In this document: in pieces, positions 24,051 through 29,486 of the stretch
How the letters are laid out: each line of letters starts with the position of its first letter
How positions within the stretch are numbered: the stretch's first letter is position 1
Source: a virus
Length of the DNA: 30,044 nt
Reading direction: 5' to 3' (one strand)
IMG/VR virus record: IMGVR_UViG_3300029981_000047
Location: 1-30,044 of that record
Translations under genes and position numbers: made by a program
The notes under the pieces: model-generated
The model's database searches: none
What the model was told of the DNA's origin: nothing
What the model saw: the letters and a program-made list of their open reading frames with translations, nothing else

Positions 24051-24223
24051 CTCCTGAGCTCCTCTAGTACGTGCTCAACAACTGGGTTTAGTACGGCACT
24101 ACAGTTTTTGAGATTGATGACCGAATTTGTAATTTTCTTTTCAGCAACGCATAAAGGGCAATCCGAAATCTTCTTTTCGTCCCACACAATTGCAGCGTAC
24201 TTATGTTCGTGACATGACTTCAT
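24047..24223 (-). CDS. Small CxxC protein, tandem paralogue 1 (58 residues)
   Basis: This frame fits exactly between its neighbours: its ATG overlaps the upstream stop (ATGA) and its TGA overlaps the downstream ATG. The product starts MKSCHEHKYAAIVWDEKK and continues ISDCPLCVAEKKI, matching the next gene's CxxH and CPLC pattern. It ends with a helix, LEELRR. Two linked small zinc proteins of this type are common in phage early operons. No function is assigned. Confidence 0.65.
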   Translation of the reverse strand: MKSCHEHKYAAIVWDEKKISDCPLCVAEKKITNSVINLKNCSAVLNPVVEHVLEELRR

Positions 24224-24399
24224 TTCTTTACCGCCTTGATTGCTTTGCAGATTACCGTATCGACTGTTGGCTTTTCGCTTTCATCGCAAGGGTTCGCAGC
24301 TTTCATCTTCTTCGCGATTGCTTTTTGCCGTTCCACTTCTTTTGCAACAAAGTCACGAGTTGCAAATTTTACCGATATTGTTGTGTAGCTTCGATTCAT
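24220..24399 (-). CDS. Small basic protein, first gene of the recombination operon
   Basis: I chose the ATG at 24399, which has AAGGAGAAAC before it; the frame extends further upstream without a site. The 59-residue product is lysine-rich (AKEVERQKAIAKKMKAAN) and starts MNRSYTTISVKF. It is coupled to the next gene by ATGA. The family is unknown; the basic helix suggests nucleic-acid binding. Confidence 0.55.
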   Translation of the reverse strand: MNRSYTTISVKFATRDFVAKEVERQKAIAKKMKAANPCDESEKPTVDTVICKAIKAVKK

Positions 24400-24417
24400 G
24401 TTTCTCCTTTTTGTGTA

Positions 24418-24456
24418 AGATAATAAATCTAAACGCAATTGCAAGACAATATGCAA
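24418..24456 (-). promoter_or_regulatory. Early promoter with TCTTGCA repeat before the recombination operon
   Basis: Minus strand: TTGCATATTGTCTTGCAATT, then TATCTT about 16 bases after the second TTGCAA. The doubled TTGCA element repeats the plus-strand promoter copies at 29541 and 29656. It lies between the cassette array and the first recombination gene. Confidence 0.45.
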
Positions 24457-24461
24457 GAAAT

Positions 24462-24513
24462 AAATAACGCTGAGATTACCCGCACGTAGTGTCGTGTACA
24501 TCGGTTGTTAGGC
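24462..24513 (-). repeat. attC-like site D (52 bp, one core box degenerate)
   Basis: Outer box R'' is GCCTAAC; the distal box reads GTTATTT instead of GTTAGGC. Arms TACACGACAC and GTGCGGGTA pair with an unpaired A. Forty-nine bases (24465-24513) are identical to site C (24705-24753). The damaged distal box marks the boundary between the array and the phage recombination operon. Confidence 0.85.
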
Positions 24514-24685
24514 GACAGTTAGTTATCTGCATCCATCTATTCGCCTCCATTCTGCAATTCCATGATTGTCTAAATGAGTTTCCTGCAAATCCGTTTATAG
24601 ATTCTGATCCACATTCAAACCTAACTCCATCAGGTTCCATCATTCCGGGTTTGCATTGTTTTGCTTTGCATTTTGGGCAATCCAT
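24476..24685 (-). CDS. Cassette gene: small zinc-ribbon protein
   Basis: This 69-residue protein starts MDCPKCKAKQCKPGMMEPDG and continues with FECGSESIN and a later SWNCR. The CPKC...FECG...C pattern recalls small phage Lar-like restriction-alleviation proteins, but only loosely. AAAGGAAC precedes the ATG. The frame does not stop before the site: it reads through the core box of attC D and ends inside its arms, adding about 14 site-encoded residues. An earlier version of the cassette probably ended at the core. Confidence 0.5.
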   Translation of the reverse strand: MDCPKCKAKQCKPGMMEPDGVRFECGSESINGFAGNSFRQSWNCRMEANRWMQITNCRLTTDVHDTTCG

Positions 24686-24701
24686 AAAGTTCCTTTTGTT
24701 C

Positions 24702-24753
24702 GCCTAACGCTGAGATTACCCGCACGTAGTGTCGTGTACATCGGTTGTTAGGC
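24702..24753 (-). repeat. attC-like site C (52 bp, complete)
   Basis: Both boxes are perfect (GCCTAAC and GTTAGGC, minus strand). The arms pair with an unpaired A, giving a compact hairpin of the shortest attC class. It is virtually identical to site D. Confidence 0.92.
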
Positions 24754-25361
24754 TATGCCGTTAATAAGTCCAATTGCGCTGTTTCGTACTTGATACGCTT
24801 TTGCATTGCCGCAAAGTAGTCTTTGTCTAGCTCTGATCCTGTTAGGTCAAAGCCCATTTGATGACACGCAATGGCTATGCTACCGCTTCCAAGATGCGTA
24901 TCTAGTACATTATCTCCTTTCTTTGCGTAGTTGTGTAGTAACCATTTATATAGGGCTACTGGCTTTTGTGTAGGGTGAAATCTATCTAGTTGCATTGGGT
25001 TTATCTTTTTTATTCGTGTACCACCAGAGCGAACCCAAGCAAACTCGCACTCCGCAAAATCACGCCCATACATTGTTTCTCCTTTATCCCAAATAGCAAA
25101 ATACTGATTAGGAGGTAGATTAAAATAATTACCTCCCCAGATTATTTGATTTTTAGATATTCTGAACAGCTCAATAAAATATGATTCATCTGGTACTGCA
25201 GAATCCCATGTTTTTTTTGTAGGCATTACAGTTTTACGAGATCCCATATTCATTTTATTTACATCAATCCCATAAGGTGGGTCAACAATAGCCAGCTCGA
25301 AGTGCTTGTCTGGGTATTGAGCCATAAGCTCCATGCAGTCCATGTTTCGTAAATCAAGCAT
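24753..25361 (-). CDS. Cassette gene: DNA methyltransferase (N6-adenine/N4-cytosine type)
   Basis: This 202-residue enzyme would methylate an exocyclic amino group in DNA using AdoMet. Motif IV DPPYG lies at about residues 27-31, then a WGGNYF segment, FHPTQKP near residue 129, and the AdoMet motif I region VLDTHLGSGSIAIA near 152-165. This motif order is that of the beta-class D12-independent N4/N6 group (PF01555), and the DTHLGS variant is common in phage versions. The length is full for a phage stand-alone enzyme. GAGGAAC in a shared leader lies before the ATG, and the stop TAG falls within the conserved cassette end. Target specificity is unknown. It probably protects phage DNA from restriction. 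Confidence 0.9.
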   Translation of the reverse strand: MLDLRNMDCMELMAQYPDKHFELAIVDPPYGIDVNKMNMGSRKTVMPTKKTWDSAVPDESYFIELFRISKNQIIWGGNYFNLPPNQYFAIWDKGETMYGRDFAECEFAWVRSGGTRIKKINPMQLDRFHPTQKPVALYKWLLHNYAKKGDNVLDTHLGSGSIAIACHQMGFDLTGSELDKDYFAAMQKRIKYETAQLDLLTA

Positions 25362-25381
25362 CGTTTTAGTTCCTCGTATTA

Positions 25382-25458
25382 GCCTAACGCCAAAATAACC
25401 TGCCGATTTTGCGCGACCTTATGCTAACAAAATCGGTCGGGTTCATTGACTGTTAGGT
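25382..25458 (-). repeat. attC-like site B (77 bp, complete)
   Basis: Boxes ACCTAAC and GTTAGGC enclose arms AACCCGACCGATTTTG and CAAAATCGGCAGGTT, which pair along their length with one unpaired A. This is the longest perfect stem of the set. Confidence 0.92.
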
Positions 25459-25865
25459 CACAGCCTAAAATTTACTCTATACATTTCTTGAGCCAATACA
25501 GATACTAGAGTTTCAGAATGTTCAATTCCATTCAACTGTAAAACTGCATGACACCATTCATGTATTAAAGTTGCTTCCTTTTGTTGGTCTGGCATTTCCT
25601 TATCAATAAATATTCTTAGGTCTTTGATGTCACATCGCCCTAAAGATTCGTCGCTTCTCGAATTTCTATCTCTGTTTACAACTTCAAAGCATAGTCCACA
25701 AATAATTATTTTTTTGTGTGAAAACTCTAATTTCATGGAATCATCTCTAATCAATTCTTTTGTTGTTAAAAATGCTATTACATTATCAACTTCTCTCGAG
25801 CATCCATTATTTTTTGACCACTCTGAAAATTCTCTCGCCAACGCACTTCTTTTGCTAAACAACAT
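25458..25865 (-). CDS. Cassette gene: HExxH metallopeptidase-like protein
   Basis: This 135-residue protein carries ATLIHEWCHAVLQLNGIEHSETLVSVLAQEM. That is a zinc-metallopeptidase HExxH helix followed by an acidic helix, as in the ImmA/IrrE group. The preceding strand GRCDIKDLRIFIDKEM and CGLCFEVVN fit the same fold. ImmA-like peptidases cleave or sense repressors and toxins. The N-terminal third (KRSALAREFSEWSKNNGCS) is helical and unassigned. The gene follows a 69-residue partner in the same cassette with a one-base gap, and its TGA overlaps the edge of attC B. Confidence 0.65.
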   Translation of the reverse strand: MLFSKRSALAREFSEWSKNNGCSREVDNVIAFLTTKELIRDDSMKLEFSHKKIIICGLCFEVVNRDRNSRSDESLGRCDIKDLRIFIDKEMPDQQKEATLIHEWCHAVLQLNGIEHSETLVSVLAQEMYRVNFRL

Positions 25866-25866
25866 A

Positions 25867-26076
25867 TTACTCCCTTATGTAGTTCAAAATTGCTTCCATC
25901 ATCTCAACAAACTCATGCTCATCAAGTTCTAGTTTTTTACGGAAATATGAATCCACAGGTTTTTTATGTTTAAGGCTTACTAATCCATCTTTGATGGAAA
26001 TTGAATATTGTGCAGCGGTTGAGTCTGCAAATAGAATTTCTCTTGATGCTATTACGCCTCGCGTAATTTCTTTCAT
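25867..26076 (-). CDS. Cassette gene: small partner of the metallopeptidase
   Basis: This 69-residue acidic protein (MKEITRGVIASREILFADST, then LELDEHEFVEMMEAILNYIRE) has a beta-rich N-terminal half and a C-terminal helix. ACGGAGAAT precedes the ATG. Its stop is one base from the start of the HExxH gene, so the two are co-translated and share one cassette, an unusual arrangement. A regulator-peptidase or antitoxin-like pairing is possible but unproven. Confidence 0.55.
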   Translation of the reverse strand: MKEITRGVIASREILFADSTAAQYSISIKDGLVSLKHKKPVDSYFRKKLELDEHEFVEMMEAILNYIRE

Positions 26077-26107
26077 TTTTATTCTCCGTTAAATGTTCGT
26101 TCTGCTG

Positions 26108-26190
26108 ACCTAACTCTGAGATAATCCGCAAGCCAGTTGGTAACCAATGTGGGAATTATTTTGTCTTGTCGTATTCCTCGCTTGTTAGGC
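26108..26190 (-). repeat. attC-like site A (83 bp, complete)
   Basis: Boxes GCCTAAC and GTTAGGT enclose arms AATACGACAAGAC and GGCTTGCGGATT, which pair with two mismatches and one unpaired A. It is closely similar to site E, five kilobases away. Confidence 0.9.
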
Positions 26191-26352
26191 TATGTTTCCT
26201 AGTTTTCTTGCAACCAATTTCTTCTGTTCATGTTCTTGTTTCTCATATTGAGCCATTTCTTTTTTTACACGGTCATTTACTCGGTTAAAGAATTTATTTG
26301 AATACTCTGCGTTTCCAAATTGGGCTAAAATCTCGTAGATACACCCATCCAT
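26185..26352 (-). CDS. Cassette gene: 55-residue charged helical protein
   Basis: This small frame starts at an ATG with AAAGGTGG at the right distance and ends with TAA inside the attC A core box, just as the other cassette genes do. The product (MDGCIYEILAQFGNAEYSNK, then a lysine/glutamate-rich helix ending KLGNIA) is helical and basic in its second half. No family is recognised. It is the first gene after the attI-like site, so it should be the best expressed cassette. Confidence 0.6.
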   Translation of the reverse strand: MDGCIYEILAQFGNAEYSNKFFNRVNDRVKKEMAQYEKQEHEQKKLVARKLGNIA

Positions 26353-26386
26353 TTTAACCACCTTTGTTCTTAGGGCACTCGCATTA

Positions 26387-26432
26387 GCCTAACATCCTAG
26401 TGACCCATGTTTTTTGCATCCTCTTATCCGGA
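26387..26432 (-). other. attI-like docking site 1 (single core box)
   Basis: On the minus strand it ends GGGTCACTAGGATGTTAGGC; the core box GTTAGGC directly precedes the first cassette. No matching partner box lies upstream. It is about 83% identical over 46 bases to the site at 21375-21420, and the similarity stops at the TTATCC edge in both. Confidence 0.6.
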
Positions 26433-26458
26433 CTCAACAGGGTAAAAAGTCCAGATAA
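26424..26458. repeat. Stem-loop at the outer edge of attI-like site 1
   Basis: TTATCCGGACT and AGTCCAGATAA form an 11-base stem with one mismatch (a G-U pair in the minus-strand RNA) and a 13-base loop. It overlaps the end of the conserved attI-like element. Confidence 0.45.
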
Positions 26459-26533
26459 TCGCCCCACATTTTCCACTTTACCCGCGCATTGCGTTTTATC
26501 AATTCAAGATAAAGTGAATGAGTGACTAAATCA

Positions 26534-26562
26534 ATGTAATAAAAATACAAGACATAACGCAA
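26534..26562 (-). promoter_or_regulatory. Candidate promoter of the cassette array
   Basis: Minus strand TTGCGTTATGTCTTGTAT resembles the TTGCAT-TG-TCTTGCAT element of the other early promoters. A weak -10 (TTACAT or TACATT) lies 17-18 bases from TTGCGT. It points into the attI-like site and the first cassette, the position of a cassette promoter in an integron. Confidence 0.4.
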
Positions 26563-26583
26563 GAAAAGATAAATTATCGCCCC

Positions 26584-26622
26584 AAAGTGTTCCCAAGAAA
26601 TTCCAATTTTCGAGAACACTTT
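26584..26622. repeat. Operator-like inverted repeat
   Basis: AAAGTGTTC and GAACACTTT are perfect nine-base arms separated by 21 bases, so the centres are about three helical turns apart. The site lies between the two divergent operons and suits binding of a dimeric regulator to two half-sites. Confidence 0.5.
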
Positions 26623-26673
26623 CGCAAAAACGCTTTTAGCTTTTACCGTGAAATGACTATATTTCCTATGCGC

Positions 26674-26759
26674 TGTCCCGAATCTCGACCATTCAACAGC
26701 ATTTTAAGATTCCGTTCCCCATAGGCCGTAAAAGGCATAGCTTGTCGAGAGCTAGGACA
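26674..26759 (+). repeat. Long imperfect stem-loop upstream of the replication genes
   Basis: TGTCC...TCTCGAC (26674-26689) pairs with GTCGAGA...GGACA (26744-26759): two perfect blocks of five and seven bases separated by a four-base internal loop, enclosing 54 bases. It could be a structured leader RNA, an origin element or an operator. A TATATT at about 26659 may be a -10 for the plus-strand operon. The whole stretch 26434-26796 holds no convincing gene. Confidence 0.45.
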
Positions 26760-26796
26760 CTATGGGGGCGGTTTCTTGTATTTGGAGAATGAAATA

Positions 26797-26982
26797 ATGG
26801 CAATTAGTTATGATGTCACAGACCGCAAAAGGAATAGCACAAAAACAATGAAGATTGGTTTTGACTGCTTGGATACAATAAGGATTGAGATAAACTCAAA
26901 CTATGAAAATGACCCAAATCCTATAAGGTCATTTTTGATTTCAAGCAAAGACTTATTTAAGATCATAGAGAATCTAAAATGA
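26797..26982 (+). CDS. Small hypothetical protein opening the replication operon
   Basis: I chose the ATG at 26797 (TTGGAG upstream) over an in-frame TTG further up. The 61-residue product (MAISYDVTDRKRNSTKTMKI, then IRIEINSNYENDPNPIRSFLIS) looks like a small alpha-beta protein. It overlaps the initiator gene by four bases. The family is not recognised. Confidence 0.55.
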   Translation: MAISYDVTDRKRNSTKTMKIGFDCLDTIRIEINSNYENDPNPIRSFLISSKDLFKIIENLK

Positions 26983-27668
26983 GTGGCTGGATAAAACTAC
27001 ATAGGGATCTTTTAAGCTGGGAGTGGTATCGAACTCCTAATATGGTTCATTTCTGGATACATTGCCTTCTAAGGGCCAACCACCTACCGCAAAAGTGGGA
27101 GGGAATAGACGTTTGTGAAGGTCAGTTTATCTCTGGACGACTTAGTCTATCTGCGGAAACTGGTTTGTCAGAGCAAGAGATCCGCACTTGCCTTGCAAGG
27201 CTAAAATCAACCAACGAATTAACCAGCATATCAACCAGCAAATACACGCTATTTACGGTAATTTCGTGGAAAAAGTACCAAATTGAAGAACCAGCCAACC
27301 AGCAACCTAACCAACCAGCAACCAGCAATCAACCAGCAATCAACCAGCAATCAACCACAAACAAGAATGATAAGAAAGAAAGAAAGAAAGAAGAAGAGGC
27401 GCAGATTCCTTCGGAACTGCTTTTGTTTGATGGATTTTCTGATATGTGGGAATCATTTCTTGAAAACCGTAAAAAGTTGAGAAAACCTGCAACCGAAAAA
27501 GCAAAGGCTTTGCTTTTAAGCAGCCTATGTGGAATTAAAAACCCTGTCTTATCTTTGCAGCGATCAATAGAAAACGGATGGTCTGGAGTTTTTGAAGGTA
27601 AAAATGATCCAGAGCCTTATAAGCCTACACCAAGAAGAATCCCACAAAAGGTAAACTATGACACTTGA
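26979..27668 (+). CDS. Phage replication initiator (O/DnaD-like)
   Basis: This is a 229-residue protein. Residues 1-100 (SGWIKLHRDLLSWEWYRTPNMVHFWIHCLL, then LSLSAETGLSEQEIRTCLARLKSTNEL) form a winged-helix domain typical of phage initiators that bind origin iterons. Residues 105-140 are a low-complexity linker of Asn, Gln and Pro followed by a Lys/Glu run. The C-terminal part (LLFDGFSDMWESFLENRKKLRKPATEKAKALLLSSL, then IENGWSGVF) is DnaD-like and would contact the helicase. Direct repeats inside the gene (27289-27362) are probably the origin. It overlaps the helicase gene by 11 bases. Confidence 0.75.
   Translation: MSGWIKLHRDLLSWEWYRTPNMVHFWIHCLLRANHLPQKWEGIDVCEGQFISGRLSLSAETGLSEQEIRTCLARLKSTNELTSISTSKYTLFTVISWKKYQIEEPANQQPNQPATSNQPAINQQSTTNKNDKKERKKEEEAQIPSELLLFDGFSDMWESFLENRKKLRKPATEKAKALLLSSLCGIKNPVLSLQRSIENGWSGVFEGKNDPEPYKPTPRRIPQKVNYDT
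27289..27362 (+). repeat. Iteron-like direct repeats inside the initiator gene
   Basis: Three perfect tandem copies of the 11-mer AACCAGCAATC (27320-27352) are flanked by degenerate copies on both sides. The phage lambda origin has iterons in the same place, inside gene O. The repeats encode the Asn/Gln/Pro linker, so a coding explanation also exists. Confidence 0.6.
27366..27399 (+). other. Purine-only A-rich tract after the iterons
   Basis: Repeated GAAA units make a strand-asymmetric, easily melted tract directly after the iterons, as an unwinding element would be placed. It encodes the Lys/Glu run of the initiator, so it may be only coding. Confidence 0.4.
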
Positions 27669-28827
27669 CTGGCAAAGAATCGAAGTACAGGCCGTATTTG
27701 CGGGTATAACCTCGCCAGATATGATCTGTAGGCAAGATGTGAGGGAGCTATTAAAAGACCTTGACAATGGCTACAGGAAGCCCATACAAGGCAAATGCAA
27801 TGCCCCTGACGACGTATGGCAGCTGTATATCCATTCTCGCTTTATGGGACTTGAGCATTGTCGCATAAACGGGGTAGCAAAGGTTACGTCACGTTACCTA
27901 AAGGAACAGAAGCGCAAAGAGACAGCAGAAATATACAAGCGGCTCAATGATGATTCAGACCCATGCTCTGATATTGTAGGTAATGGCATGGATAACACCA
28001 TGCTGAACGAGGATCAATTGCTAGACCGCTTGCAAAACAAGCATGACAATGTACAACGGTATAAGACCAATTGGGCGTGTACTGACAATATTCTGTACAA
28101 CTTCTCACCAGGGGATGTTTGCTTGATTTGTGGCCTATCGAACGTAGGTAAAACATCTGTGGCCTTGCAATTGACCTATTTTGCCAAGCATAAGACCCTA
28201 TACTATGGGGTTGACATGAGTGTTGAGGCTTTGACGGAGCGCATCATCAAGACCGTCTGGTATCGTGACCATGTCCAGCCATGGATCCATGATGTCAGGT
28301 TACGTTGTGACCGTGAAACGGAATGGGCGATTAAGAACCGTAAAGCGCAGATTGAAAAGGGTATCCATGTTTACAATTGCGATTCCATGACCCTAGAGCA
28401 AATTGAGTTTTCAGCACGTCAAGAGCTAGAAACATTTAAAGCGGAAGTGATTATTATCGACTATGCAGGGCGCATTGACTTTGAGGGTGATTCGCGGGAA
28501 ATGTGGAGGGAGGAGCAGAAGGTAGCTAGATCTATCAAGGGCATTGCAAAGCGACTTGGGGTTCGGGTTATCGCATTGGCTCAATTGAATAGCACAGCGG
28601 AACACTTTAAGAAACCTGAAAATAAAAATGTATCTGGATCAAGAGAATTCATTTCTGCTTGTGATGTAGTTATATGCTTATGGCGATCAAAGGATCAGAA
28701 CGGGCAAGCTGATTATTCCAAGCTCAATCTATCCGATGAAATCAAGAATCGTGATACTGGCGTTCAGGGTGATTTCGTTTTAGACCAGTTCGGGACTTGG
28801 CTTTATGAGGAGTTTGGAAATGACTAA
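27658..28827 (+). CDS. Replicative DNA helicase, DnaB-like C-terminal domain
   Basis: This is a 389-residue protein. From about residue 130 it has an F4-type RecA core: FSPGDVCLICGLSNVGKTS (Walker A) near 151-168, then a YYGVDMSVEALTERI stretch, the Walker B AEVIIIDYAGR near 257-267, and IALAQLN (sensor) near 300-306. A REFISACDVVICLWRS segment follows, as in DnaB relatives. The N-terminal 120 residues differ from the usual DnaB N-domain and may bind the adjacent initiator. It would unwind DNA at the phage fork. It directly follows the initiator gene. Confidence 0.88.
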   Translation: MTLDWQRIEVQAVFAGITSPDMICRQDVRELLKDLDNGYRKPIQGKCNAPDDVWQLYIHSRFMGLEHCRINGVAKVTSRYLKEQKRKETAEIYKRLNDDSDPCSDIVGNGMDNTMLNEDQLLDRLQNKHDNVQRYKTNWACTDNILYNFSPGDVCLICGLSNVGKTSVALQLTYFAKHKTLYYGVDMSVEALTERIIKTVWYRDHVQPWIHDVRLRCDRETEWAIKNRKAQIEKGIHVYNCDSMTLEQIEFSARQELETFKAEVIIIDYAGRIDFEGDSREMWREEQKVARSIKGIAKRLGVRVIALAQLNSTAEHFKKPENKNVSGSREFISACDVVICLWRSKDQNGQADYSKLNLSDEIKNRDTGVQGDFVLDQFGTWLYEEFGND

Positions 28828-29053
28828 TTGCGTTTGCGGGTGCGCCCCAACAATCAAAGAGCACCTAGGGTTTTTTATCGTAGGGTGCTACTCGGATAAT
28901 CACATAGAGGAATTTACTTGGGAAGATCTTTACGGAAAACTACAACTTGGGAAAGACCTATTTCCTCTTTGTGGTATGCCGAAGCCAACAGTAGCTGAGG
29001 CAATAGAGTCCTGGGAACTGTGGCAAAAAATGTTTAGGGAGAATGAAGAATGA
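28820..29053 (+). CDS. Small Cys-rich phage protein
   Basis: I chose the ATG at 28820, which has GAGGAG upstream and overlaps the helicase stop; an in-frame ATG 15 bases earlier lacks a site. The 77-residue product begins MTNCVCGCAPTIKEHLGFFIVGCYS, a zinc-knuckle-like N-terminus, and ends AEAIESWELWQKMFRENEE. The end motif recurs at 29440 in another frame. A Lar-like restriction-alleviation role is a weak possibility. Confidence 0.55.
   Translation: MTNCVCGCAPTIKEHLGFFIVGCYSDNHIEEFTWEDLYGKLQLGKDLFPLCGMPKPTVAEAIESWELWQKMFRENEE
29006..29035 (+). repeat. 30-bp direct repeat, copy 1 of 2 (copy 2 at 29452-29481)
   Basis: The two copies differ at 2 of 30 positions, both in third-codon positions of the frame encoding ESWELWQKMF. 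Copy 1 is read in that frame; copy 2 is in a different frame of its host gene. Confidence 0.7.
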
Positions 29054-29127
29054 ATAAGTGTAGTTTCGATGGCTGTGAAAAAGTTGTATACAACCCTGTA
29101 ATGATGATTTCAATGGAGGTGAAATAA
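29050..29127 (+). CDS. 25-residue Cys-containing small protein
   Basis: A short frame (MNKCSFDGCEKVVYNPVMMI, then SMEVK) whose ATG overlaps the upstream stop and whose TAA overlaps the downstream ATG. The double coupling supports translation. CSFDGC looks like the first knuckle of a zinc finger whose second half is missing. Confidence 0.45.
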   Translation: MNKCSFDGCEKVVYNPVMMISMEVK

Positions 29128-29486
29128 TGTCAGATCCGAAATGGCCTGTAGATTACACTACGCATGAAAAAGAAATTCTAATCCATATCATGACAGACTG
29201 TGGCTATGGGCATCCAGACTACACAAATGATAATGAACTAGATTACAAGTTCTTTGAAGATACCGACATGACCGATCATTTGTTTGTTCTTGTTCGTGAA
29301 ATCGCAAAACTTCGGGAGTATAAATTAGCTGCTGAATTTGCAATCAAAGAACTGGAATCAAAAGGTTGTAATTTGTGCTTTAATAATTTGCAATCAAATG
29401 CTCTTGGCTTTTTGCAAAATAACTATCCAGAAAGATTCAATGGCAGCCACCGAGTCTTGGGAGCTGTGGCAAAAAATGTTTCTTGA
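29127..29486 (+). CDS. Hypothetical acidic phage protein, possible 3' frameshift
   Basis: This 119-residue acidic protein has GGAGGTG upstream and a helical C-terminal half (ELESKGCNLCFNNLQSNALG). The last 15 residues (about GSHRVLGAVAKNVS) overlie, in another frame, ATESWELWQKMF, the C-terminal motif of the gene at 28820. An insertion or deletion near 29436 may have changed the true end. No function is recognised. Confidence 0.5.
   Translation: MSDPKWPVDYTTHEKEILIHIMTDCGYGHPDYTNDNELDYKFFEDTDMTDHLFVLVREIAKLREYKLAAEFAIKELESKGCNLCFNNLQSNALGFLQNNYPERFNGSHRVLGAVAKNVS

Noticed and set aside
24462-24753. CRISPR-like direct repeats (49-base identical copies)
   Set aside because: Only two copies, spaced by a whole gene, with box-and-arm structure of attC sites; no regular spacers.
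20406-26432. A repeat family such as MITEs or REP elements in place of attC sites
   Set aside because: The sites share boxes and structure but little sequence, lie only at gene ends in one orientation, and keep the unpaired A; mobile short repeats would be sequence-similar and randomly placed.
26434-26619. Minus-strand 61-codon hydrophobic open frame
   Set aside because: It starts at a GTG with no ribosome site, runs through inverted repeats and a promoter candidate, and has no coding support; the region is better read as regulatory.
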